Below, piece after piece: positions 7,830 to 15,848 of a stretch of DNA of 64,000 nucleotides (the stretch's first letter is position 1; every line of letters begins with the position of its first letter). A program made the translations under genes and the position numbers. The notes beneath the pieces were generated by a model. It did not search any database. It had not been told where the DNA came from and saw only the letters and a list, made by a program, of their open reading frames with translations. The stretch is from Rhizobium tropici CIAT 899 (GTDB lineage Bacteria > Pseudomonadota > Alphaproteobacteria > Rhizobiales > Rhizobiaceae): assembly GCF_000330885.1 (NCBI RefSeq), contig NC_020059.1, positions 3,505,501 through 3,569,500 of the forward strand, written 5' to 3'.

Positions 7830-8691
7830 GAGAGAGCTCCGACGGCCGGTTTTCCTTGGCCATAAAGCCAAGAGCATGGCAGGTGCTGATCACATGCGTG
7901 CCATTCTTTTCCTGCTCGTCCTTGATCTGCTCATGCAGCGCCTGGAGTTTCGTCCAGTGGGTCCGCGGGCGATAATGGTGCTCCGCATGATAGCCGTTGC
8001 CGAACCAGAGCCAGTTGTAGAAGGATTTGTGGCTCGAGACGCCCCAGGCGATCGGCTCGTCCGGATCGCCGTTCAGATGCTCGTAATAGCCGTTCAGCGA
8101 CGACAGGCAGTTGCCGATATAATAGAACGGCACGAAGAACAGCACCGCTTTCCAATCGTAGACAAGCGCGAGCGCGGCAAGTCCCAGGAAGAAGTAGAGT
8201 TCGAACCGTCCCCAGGCCGCGTCGAAGGGGCGGTTGCGGGCGATCGCCTTGTGGATGTCGCCGAGGCTGTCGCGGAAGAAGCTCAGAAACGTGTAGGACC
8301 AGACGTTTTCCGGCTGGCCGTCGCGGCCATGGCGATAGATCGACAACAGATCGACAGTGTCGCCTTTCTCATCCGGCCTGTCGCTGTTGCCTGAATGGTG
8401 GCGCATATGCACCCAATGATAATAGGTCTGCGAGAAACCGATCGCGACCGACTCCAGCAGGCTGAAACCGTAGTTCATCCAGCGCGGCTTGAAATAGGGC
8501 GTATGGATGAAATTGTGCGATATGCTGTTGATGTTCCAGGAGATCGAAACGGCGTAAAGACAGCCGAGAACGGCGGAGAGCCAAAGCGGCCGGCTTTCGA
8601 AGCCGACGATCAGATAGACATCGAAGGCGAGATGGGCGACAGCGGCCAGAACCGGTGCCAGATCCCATCGGGTGTGTGCAAAGATTTTCAT
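7819..8691 (-). CDS. Membrane fatty acid desaturase
   Basis: 290 residues from the ATG at 8691, which overlaps the SMR stop as ATGA. A longer open frame upstream to 8967 is only the SMR gene read in another frame. The enzyme has several membrane helices and the three His clusters of di-iron desaturases and hydroxylases: HNFIHTPYF near residue 80, HMRHH, and HAEHHYRP near the C-terminus. It would introduce a double bond (or hydroxyl) into an acyl chain at the inner membrane using O2 and reduced ferredoxin or cytochrome. With the downstream cyclopropane synthase it suggests an acyl chain that is first desaturated and then cyclopropanated. Regioselectivity cannot be predicted. Confidence 0.9.
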   Translation of the reverse strand: MKIFAHTRWDLAPVLAAVAHLAFDVYLIVGFESRPLWLSAVLGCLYAVSISWNINSISHNFIHTPYFKPRWMNYGFSLLESVAIGFSQTYYHWVHMRHHSGNSDRPDEKGDTVDLLSIYRHGRDGQPENVWSYTFLSFFRDSLGDIHKAIARNRPFDAAWGRFELYFFLGLAALALVYDWKAVLFFVPFYYIGNCLSSLNGYYEHLNGDPDEPIAWGVSSHKSFYNWLWFGNGYHAEHHYRPRTHWTKLQALHEQIKDEQEKNGTHVISTCHALGFMAKENRPSELSHES

Positions 8692-9041
8692 AGTCCTGTA
8701 ACTCCCACGCAAGCCACACCGGCGGTGACGAGGAACACGCCCGTCGCGTGGCGCAGGTTGATGTTTTCCTTGAAGATGACGGCGCCGGCGAGCACGATAA
8801 CCACATAGCTTAGCGCCATCAGCGGGAAGGCGATGGTCAGGGGGACGCGCTCGAGAACGGCCGTCCAGGCGAAAAGCTCCACGGCCCAAAACAGAATGCC
8901 GAGCCAGGTGATCGGCTTGGCCAGCGCCGAAAGCAGGGCGCCTTCGCCGGCCGTTTGCTTGAAGCAAACTTCACGGGCCGTCTCCGCGAGTATGCAGAAT
9001 AGGATCAGTCCGAGCATGGGAAGTGTCAGGCTGCCAGTCAT
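8688..9041 (-). CDS. SMR/EamA-like small membrane protein (first of two in the cluster)
   Basis: 117 residues with four predicted helices. The early CILAETAREVCFKQT segment carries the membrane Glu in a helix-1 context, as in EmrE (Glu14), and the end VTAGVACVGVTGL is SMR-like. It overlaps both neighbours by 4 bp (arginase-like gene before, desaturase after), which indicates tight translational coupling. ArnE/ArnF-type pairs flip undecaprenyl-linked aminosugars, whereas single EmrE or GdX proteins export cationic compounds or guanidinium. An exported amine or guanidino product fits the adjacent arginase-fold gene, but this is inference. Confidence 0.8.
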   Translation of the reverse strand: MTGSLTLPMLGLILFCILAETAREVCFKQTAGEGALLSALAKPITWLGILFWAVELFAWTAVLERVPLTIAFPLMALSYVVIVLAGAVIFKENINLRHATGVFLVTAGVACVGVTGL

Positions 9042-9991
9042 TCCATGTACTCCGCCAGCACCTCAAGCAGCGCATGATTGGCTGCACTGTTGATGTTTCT
9101 CATCGTTTCGGCACCCTGGCGCATACGCGGCTGATCGATGAAGATCTCCGCGCGCTTCATGAATTGGGTCCGAAGACTGCCAGCATAACTCGGGGTCGAA
9201 TAATCCCCGATGACATCGGCGCCGATGATGCGGTGACGGCTGCCGATTTCGCTGATGAGGGAGAGGAGATAGGGCAGCCGCATGCGGCCCTGATCCCAAT
9301 TGGTAACGGCATCGTCGGCGGCCAGCACGTCCTTGTCGATCGTTACGTAGACCGCTTCGGTGCGAATACGGCTGAGCATGTGATCGATGAAATTTTCCTC
9401 GCCGATTTCGGCGATCGACTTCCAGTGCAGCGCACCCCGTTCCTGTCGATAGCTGGCGCCATTGCCGTAATCGGCCAGGACGCGGCTCGGCGGATGTTCG
9501 TAAGGGTAGAGTTCCAGCTTGCCGTCGCCGAGCCAGTGCAGATTGGCCCCCTTGCGCTCCGGGCTACGAAGATCATGGCTGCAGACGCCGATCGTGATGA
9601 CCTTCTGGATGCTGGGATTGGCAAGTGCGCTGTTGACCCAGGAGCCGCAGTGCAGTCCGCCGTCGAACTTGACCCAATCCGGATGATTGTCGAAATGGAT
9701 CAGCGTGGCCGCACTGGACTGCCGCTCGAGCGCGTCGTCAAGCAGCAGGGCGGTGATATGATGGAAATCACCGGAGCCCATGAAGCACAATTGCGGCGTC
9801 TTGCCGGTCGCAGGCCTGTTCTTGACGATCTCGCGGCTGAGATCGTCAAGCGCGCTCTGTTTGCTCCAAAGCCGAACCTGCTGGCCGGCGTTCTTGCCGA
9901 AATACTGGTACGCGCCTGCGAATTTGCACGCGCGTACGAAGTCGGGCTGCAACTCCAAAGCATCATCGAGATGAAGAAGCAGCAGTTGCAC
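9038..9991 (-). CDS. Arginase/ureohydrolase-fold protein
   Basis: 317 residues. Three metal-binding blocks of the arginase superfamily can be aligned: GSGDFHH (in place of GGDHS), HFDNHPDW (in place of DAHxDxN) and TIDKDVLAADDA (SxDxDxxDP type). The binuclear Mn site is therefore probably intact, although each block is atypical. The reaction would be hydrolysis of a guanidino or related C-N bond (arginine, agmatine, guanidinobutyrate) or of an acylated amine, as in histone deacetylase relatives. It lies 4 bp downstream of the class III aminotransferase and overlaps the SMR gene. The divergent motifs mean the substrate should not be assumed to be arginine. Confidence 0.75.
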   Translation of the reverse strand: MQLLLLHLDDALELQPDFVRACKFAGAYQYFGKNAGQQVRLWSKQSALDDLSREIVKNRPATGKTPQLCFMGSGDFHHITALLLDDALERQSSAATLIHFDNHPDWVKFDGGLHCGSWVNSALANPSIQKVITIGVCSHDLRSPERKGANLHWLGDGKLELYPYEHPPSRVLADYGNGASYRQERGALHWKSIAEIGEENFIDHMLSRIRTEAVYVTIDKDVLAADDAVTNWDQGRMRLPYLLSLISEIGSRHRIIGADVIGDYSTPSYAGSLRTQFMKRAEIFIDQPRMRQGAETMRNINSAANHALLEVLAEYME

Positions 9992-9995
9992 CGTC

Positions 9996-11414
9996 TTATC
10001 TCCGGGCCGCGCGCGTCAGAAGCTGATCGAGAAGCGCAAGCGCCAGATCGATCTCTTCGCGGGTGATGAGCAGGTTCGGAGCAAACGTGATGACGTTCTT
10101 GTGGTAGCCGCCGACGTCAAGCACGAGGCCGTAGGTCCTGCCGCCGACTTGAAGGTCGCCCTTCATGCCTTCGTCGCACATCCAGTCCAACGTCGCCTTG
10201 TCCGGCGTGTAGCTGTCGTCCTTGCAGATTTCCATGCGCAGGGCGAGACCGAGACCATCGACCTCGCCGACGGTGGCGTGGCGCTTCTGCAGCTGCTTCA
10301 GCCCGTCGAGGAAATGCGCGCCCTTTTCCATGATCGCAGCGCCGAAGTCCTGCTCCTCCAGCATCTTCATCGTTTCCAGCGCAACGGCAGTCCCCATCGG
10401 GTTGCTGGCGAAGGTCGAATGCGTGGAGCCGGGCGGGAAAATCTCCGGATTGATCATCTCTTCGCGAGCCCAGACGCCGGAGAGCGGGTTGAGGCCGTTG
10501 GTGATCGCCTTGCCGAAGATCAGCGCATCCGGCGAAACGCCGAAATGCTCGATCGACCAGAGCTTGCCGGTGCGGTAGACGCCCATCTGGATTTCGTCGA
10601 CGACGAGCAGGATGCCGTGATCATCGAGCACCTTCTTCAGTTCGACGAAGAAGTTCATCGGCGGAATGACATAGCCGCCGGTGCCTTGAATCGGCTCGAT
10701 GTAGAAGGCCGCATATTCGGACTTGCCGGCCTTCGGGTCCCAGACACCGTTATATTCGCTCTCGAACAAGCGGGCGAACTTCTGGACGCAATAATGTCCG
10801 TATTCTTCCTTCGACATGCCCTTCGGACCGCGGAAGTAATAGGGAAACTCAACGAACTGCGCGCGATCGCCGAAATGGCCGTAGCGGCGGCGATAGCGAT
10901 AGCTCGAGGTGATCGCCGAAGCGCCGAGCGTGCGGCCGTGATAGCCGCCTTCGAAGGCGAACATCAGGCTCTTGCCGCCGGTGTAATTGCGCACGAGCTT
11001 CAGTGAATCCTCGACGGCCTGCGAGCCGCCGACGTTGAAGTGGACACGGCCCTTATGGCCGAACTTGCGCTCGGCATCCTGGGCGATCATCGCCGCAAGC
11101 TCCACCTTTTCGCGGTGCAGATATTGCGAGGCGACCTGCGGGAGACGGTCGAGCTGGCGATGCGCGGCCTCGTTCAGGCGCTCGTTGCGATAGCCGAAAT
11201 TGACGGCGGAATACCACATCTGCAGATCGAGGAACGGCGTCCCGGTCCGGTCGTAGACATAGGAGCCTTCGCATTCTTCGAAGAATTTCGGCTTGTCCAT
11301 ATAGTGAACCGTGTCGCCATGGGAGCAATAGATCTCCTCAAGCGCGCGCAATTCCTCTTCGGAGCGGACGGACTCGGTCTCACCGCTGAAGGCTTCGGCT
11401 ACATTCGTTTTCAT
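9996..11414 (-). CDS. Class III PLP-dependent aminotransferase
   Basis: 472 residues, PLP fold type I. Visible elements are GGSQAVEDSLKL (phosphate-binding loop, about 129-140), GGYHGRTLGA (156-165), VVDEIQMGV with Asp273 that contacts the pyridine nitrogen, and FGKAITNGLNPLSG with the Schiff-base Lys302. The family moves amino groups between omega-amino acids, diamines or ornithine derivatives and oxo acids. It sits 20 bp downstream of the HAD phosphatase and 4 bp upstream of the arginase-like gene, so it probably makes or uses an amine precursor in the same pathway. Glutamate-1-semialdehyde mutase is unlikely, since that gene is normally a solitary housekeeping gene. Confidence 0.88.
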   Translation of the reverse strand: MKTNVAEAFSGETESVRSEEELRALEEIYCSHGDTVHYMDKPKFFEECEGSYVYDRTGTPFLDLQMWYSAVNFGYRNERLNEAAHRQLDRLPQVASQYLHREKVELAAMIAQDAERKFGHKGRVHFNVGGSQAVEDSLKLVRNYTGGKSLMFAFEGGYHGRTLGASAITSSYRYRRRYGHFGDRAQFVEFPYYFRGPKGMSKEEYGHYCVQKFARLFESEYNGVWDPKAGKSEYAAFYIEPIQGTGGYVIPPMNFFVELKKVLDDHGILLVVDEIQMGVYRTGKLWSIEHFGVSPDALIFGKAITNGLNPLSGVWAREEMINPEIFPPGSTHSTFASNPMGTAVALETMKMLEEQDFGAAIMEKGAHFLDGLKQLQKRHATVGEVDGLGLALRMEICKDDSYTPDKATLDWMCDEGMKGDLQVGGRTYGLVLDVGGYHKNVITFAPNLLITREEIDLALALLDQLLTRAARR

Positions 11415-11434
11415 TCAATGCCTCTCGGTCTGTT

Positions 11435-12118
11435 TTACGCTGTCTTGAAATGCGGCAGCGTACGGGAGCGTCGCTCGACGCTCGGGAGAACGGCTTCCAT
11501 CTTTGGAAGCAGGTCGGAAAAATCTGCGAAACCGACATAGGGAATGCCGTTTTCCTCGCAGTAATCGACAAGCTTAGCCTTGGCGAAAACGAGGTCGACC
11601 TTGTCGGAAACGCAGAAGTCGCTTCGCCCGTCGCCGATGTAGACCTGAAGGTCATTGCTATCGACGACGCGGCATTTGCAGACACCGGCGCCGGATACGC
11701 AGCCGGTTGCCGTAAACGGCGGAAACAGCGAATAGGATTCGCGGCCCTGGGAAACGCTGCAGGTCAGCACATTGGCGACGATCGGCAGGCCCTCGATGCC
11801 ATGACGCGCCAGAATGCGCCGGATAAAATAATCCACACCATCGCTGACGATCGTGACAGGCAATTCGCCGCGACGGCAGAAGGACAGGAAAGCCTCAAAG
11901 CCGGGATCGATCGCCAGCGTATCGAGAAACCGATCGAGCTCGCCTCTGTTTGCTTCGATGAGAGCGATCTGCCGGCGCATGCATTCGCCGGAGCCGATCT
12001 GCCCCTGCTTCCACAACTGCTCGATATCTTCCCACTCGGAACCGGCGAAACGGGTTAGCACCATATCCGTCGCGTCTTCGATGGATATGGTTCCATCAAA
12101 ATCGCAAAACACCTGCAT
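11435..12118 (-). CDS. HAD-superfamily (MtnX/PSP-like) phosphatase
   Basis: 227 residues, HAD subfamily IB. Motif I is CDFDGT with Asp6 and Asp8, motif II is VSDG, and motif III/IV is GDGRSD. The cap is short, like phosphoserine phosphatase and MtnX. Four Cys residues cluster in GCVSGAGVCKC, which suggests a metal or structural site not usual for the family. It is the first gene of the nine-gene train; 103 bp separate it from the histidine kinase gene, and that gap holds a direct repeat that may be a response-regulator site. It would remove phosphate from a pathway intermediate. A methionine-salvage role is unlikely, as no mtn genes are nearby. Confidence 0.82.
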   Translation of the reverse strand: MQVFCDFDGTISIEDATDMVLTRFAGSEWEDIEQLWKQGQIGSGECMRRQIALIEANRGELDRFLDTLAIDPGFEAFLSFCRRGELPVTIVSDGVDYFIRRILARHGIEGLPIVANVLTCSVSQGRESYSLFPPFTATGCVSGAGVCKCRVVDSNDLQVYIGDGRSDFCVSDKVDLVFAKAKLVDYCEENGIPYVGFADFSDLLPKMEAVLPSVERRSRTLPHFKTA

Positions 12119-12178
12119 GAAATACCCCTTCGCCTTGTCTTAAGTTGCGTCTAACAACCTCAGATGAGCCGGGCATGA

Positions 12179-12199
12179 GCGGAAAATGATGCGAAAATG
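12179..12199. promoter_or_regulatory. Candidate response-regulator direct repeat upstream of nine-gene cluster
   Basis: Read on the minus strand, CATTTTCGC (12199-12191) and CATTTTCCGC (12188-12179) form a direct repeat with an 11-bp period, about one helical turn. OmpR/PhoB-type regulators commonly bind such repeats. It lies 60-80 bp upstream of the HAD start and just downstream of the histidine kinase stop. Binding is not shown. Confidence 0.4.
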
Positions 12200-12221
12200 A
12201 AAAGCGACGAGGCCGTGAGTT

Positions 12222-13598
12222 TTACCTGAGCGGCAATCTCAAATCGACCTGGAGACCGCTACCCAGACGGGATGTGGAGAGATCCACAGTTGCCGAGAGA
12301 CGATCAGCGGTGTCCGCGACGATCGCAAGCCCAAGCCCAGCCCCTTCGGTATGCAGCGTATGAAGGCGGTAGAAGCGTTGGAACACCGCTTCCCTTTCAT
12401 GCGGCGGAATGCCGGGGCCGCTGTCGCTGATGGAAATGCAGGCAAAGCCATCCTCCGAGGCGATAGAAACTTTGATTTCCCCTCCCGCAGGCGTGTATTT
12501 GATCGCATTGTCGAGCAGATTGGTGACGAGCATGCGCAGCAGCGCCTCATCGGTTCTGACCTGGATCGCCTCATCGCCTTCCAGCACGACGTCGAGTTCG
12601 CGGCTGGTGATGATATTGCCGAGTTCGGCGATGAGCGACGCCATCCAGTGATAAAGCTCTATCGAGGTGAGATTAAGGGGGTGGTGACTGACCCTGGCGA
12701 GCCGCAGCAGCTGTTCGATAAGATGAATGGTGCGGTTGTTGCTGGCCACGAGATCGGAAACGATCGCGTGCCGCTCCTGATCACTTTCGCTGTTTTCGAG
12801 CATCCGCAAAAGCAGCTTCACGCTCGCCTGGGGCGTACGCAGCTGATGCGCGGCAAGATCGGAGAAGCGCCGCTCCAGCGTCAGCGACTGGCCGAGCTTT
12901 TCCAGCAGCTGGTTGATCGACCGGCCAAGCGGCAGCAGATCGCGCGGCAGCTCTTCGACCGGGATAGCCGAGAGATCGTCAGGCGATCTTGTCCGGATCT
13001 GCCGCACCAGCCCATGAATCGTGCGCAGGCCGCTATTGATGCCGAGCCAGATGAGAAAGCCGATGACCGGCACCAGCATCAGCAGCGGAAAAAACAGATT
13101 GAGAAGAATGTTGGAAACGAGCGTTTCGCGAAGCGCGATCTTTTCGCCGAGTTCGATCACGATAGTCGTGTTCGGAATCGGCAGCGAATAGACGCGCCAT
13201 TCGTCGCCGCCATAGGTCAGCGTGGTAAAACCCACCTTCTGCTGCGGGACGTCAGAGAGGAAGGCGGTGCTGCTGTAGAAGCGGATATTGCCGTCGACCC
13301 AGGCGCGGAACATATGCGCATCGGCATAGTCATCAGCGTCTTCGTTGAAAGCCAGCTGATTGTCCATGTTGAAGTCGATATCGTCGATCTGCTTGGCGCC
13401 ATGGTCCGGATTCTTCTCCAGCGGCCGGCGCAGCAGGCTCCAGATCACGTTGGCATCGTCGATGAGCTGGGCATCGTAGATATTGTTGATCTCCCGCGTC
13501 GCGCTGTTGAAGGCGAAGGCGGCGATCACGACGATCGTCACCACGACGACAGGCGCGATGCGCAGAAACAGCTTGCGGGTAAGCGTGGAATTGTTCAT
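12222..13598 (-). CDS. Sensor histidine kinase (TctE/QseC-like)
   Basis: 458 residues: an N-terminal membrane helix (about 12-30), a periplasmic sensor region of ~125 residues, a second helix (about 162-188), a short HAMP-like linker, the dimerisation/phosphoacceptor helix with H251 in LAAHQLRTPQ, and an HATPase_c domain with N-box LLDNAIKYTP and G-box ISDSGPGIPP. The sensor region is acidic (DADDYADAH) and could bind cations or cationic peptides; that is a guess. Its ATG overlaps the regulator stop by 4 bp. The pair precedes the nine-gene cluster on the same strand, so it is the likely controller. Confidence 0.92.
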   Translation of the reverse strand: MNNSTLTRKLFLRIAPVVVVTIVVIAAFAFNSATREINNIYDAQLIDDANVIWSLLRRPLEKNPDHGAKQIDDIDFNMDNQLAFNEDADDYADAHMFRAWVDGNIRFYSSTAFLSDVPQQKVGFTTLTYGGDEWRVYSLPIPNTTIVIELGEKIALRETLVSNILLNLFFPLLMLVPVIGFLIWLGINSGLRTIHGLVRQIRTRSPDDLSAIPVEELPRDLLPLGRSINQLLEKLGQSLTLERRFSDLAAHQLRTPQASVKLLLRMLENSESDQERHAIVSDLVASNNRTIHLIEQLLRLARVSHHPLNLTSIELYHWMASLIAELGNIITSRELDVVLEGDEAIQVRTDEALLRMLVTNLLDNAIKYTPAGGEIKVSIASEDGFACISISDSGPGIPPHEREAVFQRFYRLHTLHTEGAGLGLAIVADTADRLSATVDLSTSRLGSGLQVDLRLPLR

Positions 13599-14251
13599 CG
13601 CTCGATCATATAGCCGACGCCGCGGATCGACTTGATGAAATCGGTGCCGAGCTTCTTGCGCAGATTGTAGATCGTCACTTCGATCGTATTGCTCTCGACG
13701 GTGTTTTCCGCATCATAGAGCGCATATTCGATATCGTTCTTTGTCACGTACCGGCCGCTGCGCTCCATGAGCAGCTTCAGGAGATGAAATTCTTTCGCCG
13801 TGGTATGAACCTGCACATTATCCTTGCGAGCCACCATGGCCGAGGGGTCGACCTCCACGTCGCCGCAGCGGATGACGCTTTCGGTCCGCCCGTCACGCCG
13901 GCGGATGAGCGCGCGCAGCCTCGCCAGCAGCTCGTCGAGATCGAACGGCTTGACCAGATAGTCGTCGGCGCCCTCATCCAGACCTTCGACCTTCTGGCGC
14001 ACGGAATCCATCGCCGTCAGCAGCAGCACGGGAACGGAATTTCCCCGCTGCCGGATGCGACGCAACACCTCCATGCCGCTTAGCTGCGGCAGATTGATAT
14101 CGAGCACGATCGCCGCAAAATGCGAATGCGCCGCCGCTTCGAGGCCGGATTCGCCGTCGCGCATCCAGTCGACCCCGTAGGCATGCTTTTCCAGCGCCTT
14201 CTTCAGCGATGAGCCGAGGATATTGTCGTCTTCAACAAGCAGAACGCGCAC
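13595..14251 (-). CDS. OmpR-family response regulator
   Basis: About 218 residues from a GTG at 14251, with GAGG six bases upstream. The upstream ATG at 14311 would add 20 residues foreign to the family. The receiver domain starts VRVLLVEDDN, the phosphoacceptor is Asp51 in VLDINLP, and the conserved Thr/Lys are in LLLTA and LVKPFD. The C-terminal winged helix contains AKEFHLLKLLM and ends with NLRKKLG and IRGVGYMIER. It is translationally coupled to the sensor kinase. Likely targets are its own operon and the downstream nine genes. Confidence 0.93.
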   Translation of the reverse strand: MRVLLVEDDNILGSSLKKALEKHAYGVDWMRDGESGLEAAAHSHFAAIVLDINLPQLSGMEVLRRIRQRGNSVPVLLLTAMDSVRQKVEGLDEGADDYLVKPFDLDELLARLRALIRRRDGRTESVIRCGDVEVDPSAMVARKDNVQVHTTAKEFHLLKLLMERSGRYVTKNDIEYALYDAENTVESNTIEVTIYNLRKKLGTDFIKSIRGVGYMIER

Positions 14252-14413
14252 GACCGACCTCACTTGACGGTGTATTCCATAGCGGATGTGAGCCGCAATT
14301 GGAGCGGCCATGTGGCAAAGCTATGACGGATATTTTCCGCCTGGCAAGAGCTTCGGGAAGAGACGGCATTCCTAGCGGTGGCTCGAAGGCACGGTTTTGC
14401 GCCGAATACGGCC

Positions 14414-15271
14414 TCATTGCTGCGTCGCCATCAGGCATTCCGCAAGACAGATTGCAGCTGGTGCGCTCTCCTGCGGCTGCAATATCCCTATCTCGCGATA
14501 AAACCCCGGTTCGGATAAGGGCACCATGCGGATCGGCGCCACCGGAGGAGGGCTGCCGTCGACAACAGGCAGAAGCGCCACCCCGAGCCCGAGCCCGACC
14601 AATGCGGCAATCCCGGCGATGTCGTCGACCTCCACCGATTCACGCGGAACGATCGAATGCGACCGCAGGAAGCGGTCGACCTGCCGCCCTCCGAAAGAGC
14701 TGCGATCATAGCGGATGAAGGGCTGCTCGCGCAGCAGTGTCCGCCAATCATCGCCCTGCAGCTTTTCGGGAACCGCAAGCACGTAGGGCTCGCGCACCAG
14801 GGGCCGCCAGATGAGATTCTTGGGCAAGCCGAAGGGTGGTTCGATGAGCACGGCAAGATCGAGTTCGCCGGCATCGAGCAGGTCGAGCAAATGCAGAGAG
14901 ACCCCTGGGACAATGCGGAGATGATGATTTGCGAATCGCAGGCGGAAGGAGCCGAGAGCGCGGGCAAGCAGCGCCGATTGGACGGAAGCAATTGCGCCGA
15001 CGCGCAGCTCGCCGCCCGAAGCCTCGTCGACGGGATCGGCAATGTGCTCGAACATCGCGATAATGCTCTTGGCGCGTTCGAGCGTTCTAAGCCCGGCAGC
15101 ATTCAGTGTCGCGGAGCGGCCCGTCCGCTCGAACAATTTAACGCCAAGCCTTTCCTCGAGCCGCTTCATCTGTCCGCTGACGGCGGCCTGCGTCAGGCCG
15201 ATCCTGTCCCCCGCCGCAGCAAACGTTCCAAAGCGGGCGATAGCAACAAGGGTTTGAAGTTCCGCAATCAT
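14414..15271 (-). CDS. LysR-family transcriptional regulator
   Basis: 285 residues. The N-terminal winged helix reads [39 protein letters not shown] when taken in short segments, the classic LysR recognition region. A type 2 periplasmic-binding effector domain follows (residues ~88-285). It is divergent from the VOC-family gene with about 100 bp between starts, and that gap contains a perfect inverted repeat. It probably controls the VOC gene and itself. The effector is unknown. Confidence 0.92.
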   Translation of the reverse strand: MIAELQTLVAIARFGTFAAAGDRIGLTQAAVSGQMKRLEERLGVKLFERTGRSATLNAAGLRTLERAKSIIAMFEHIADPVDEASGGELRVGAIASVQSALLARALGSFRLRFANHHLRIVPGVSLHLLDLLDAGELDLAVLIEPPFGLPKNLIWRPLVREPYVLAVPEKLQGDDWRTLLREQPFIRYDRSSFGGRQVDRFLRSHSIVPRESVEVDDIAGIAALVGLGLGVALLPVVDGSPPPVAPIRMVPLSEPGFYREIGILQPQESAPAAICLAECLMATQQ

Positions 15272-15310
15272 GATTCATAATTTTTCCTGTATCTCAACAT
15301 CACGATATAC

Positions 15311-15331
15311 CATTTTTCATAGAGAAAAATG
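15311..15331. promoter_or_regulatory. Perfect inverted repeat in LysR/VOC divergent promoter
   Basis: CATTTTTC (15311-15318), spacer ATAGA, GAAAAATG (15324-15331). It contains a T-N11-A-compatible dyad, as expected of a LysR site, and lies about 45 bp upstream of the VOC start. The region is AT-rich compared with its surroundings. Confidence 0.5.
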
Positions 15332-15374
15332 TATCTTATTCATGGCTGCATCACTTCGCTTCTTGGAGACGATC

Positions 15375-15803
15375 ATGAGCGCAGCACCGCTTCATCCCTT
15401 CCACCTCGCATTTCCCGTCAACGATCTCGCTGCGGCGAGAACCTTCTATGGCGGCCTTCTCGGTTGCCCCGAAGGCCGCAGTTCGCCTGATTGGATCGAT
15501 TTCAACTTTTACGGCCATCAGATCGTCGCCCATCTGGCGCCGGGTGAAACGACAGACGTGGCAGCAAATGCCGTCGATGGCCATGGCGTTCCGGTACGCC
15601 ATTTCGGCGTCGTTCTGTCGATGGAGGAATGGGAGGCCGCCGCCGAGAAGCTGACGAAAGCCAACATCGAATTCGTCATCAAGCCCTATATCCGCTTCCG
15701 GGGCGAGCCGGGAGAACAGGCGACCATGTTCTTCAGGGACCCGAGCGGCAATGCCATCGAGATGAAGGCTTTCGCCGACATCAACAGCCTCTTCGCCAAA
15801 TAG
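15375..15803 (+). CDS. VOC-family (glyoxalase/dioxygenase-fold) protein
   Basis: 142 residues from the ATG at 15375, which has TTGGAG upstream; earlier in-frame starts run into the LysR promoter. Paired beta-alpha-beta-beta-beta modules are suggested by [16 protein letters not shown] at the start and the [15 protein letters not shown] ending, which supplies the typical Glu metal ligand. His residues at HLAFPV and RHFGVV could complete the site. The family includes glyoxalases, extradiol dioxygenases and antibiotic-resistance proteins, so no reaction can be assigned. It is divergent from LysR, its likely regulator. Confidence 0.85.
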   Translation: MSAAPLHPFHLAFPVNDLAAARTFYGGLLGCPEGRSSPDWIDFNFYGHQIVAHLAPGETTDVAANAVDGHGVPVRHFGVVLSMEEWEAAAEKLTKANIEFVIKPYIRFRGEPGEQATMFFRDPSGNAIEMKAFADINSLFAK

Positions 15804-15848
15804 GGATCAAGCCGGCGACAGGAGCAGCCTCGTGTCGCCGGTAAACCT

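Noticed and set aside
8692..8967. 92-residue N-terminal extension of the fatty acid desaturase
   Set aside because: The extension is the SMR gene read in another frame and is Arg-rich, unlike any desaturase. The ATG at 8691 overlaps the SMR stop as expected for coupled genes.
9996..11414. Glutamate-1-semialdehyde aminomutase (heme pathway) for the class III aminotransferase
   Set aside because: The gene sits inside a nine-gene accessory operon and is longer than HemL. A pathway-specific aminotransferase is more likely.
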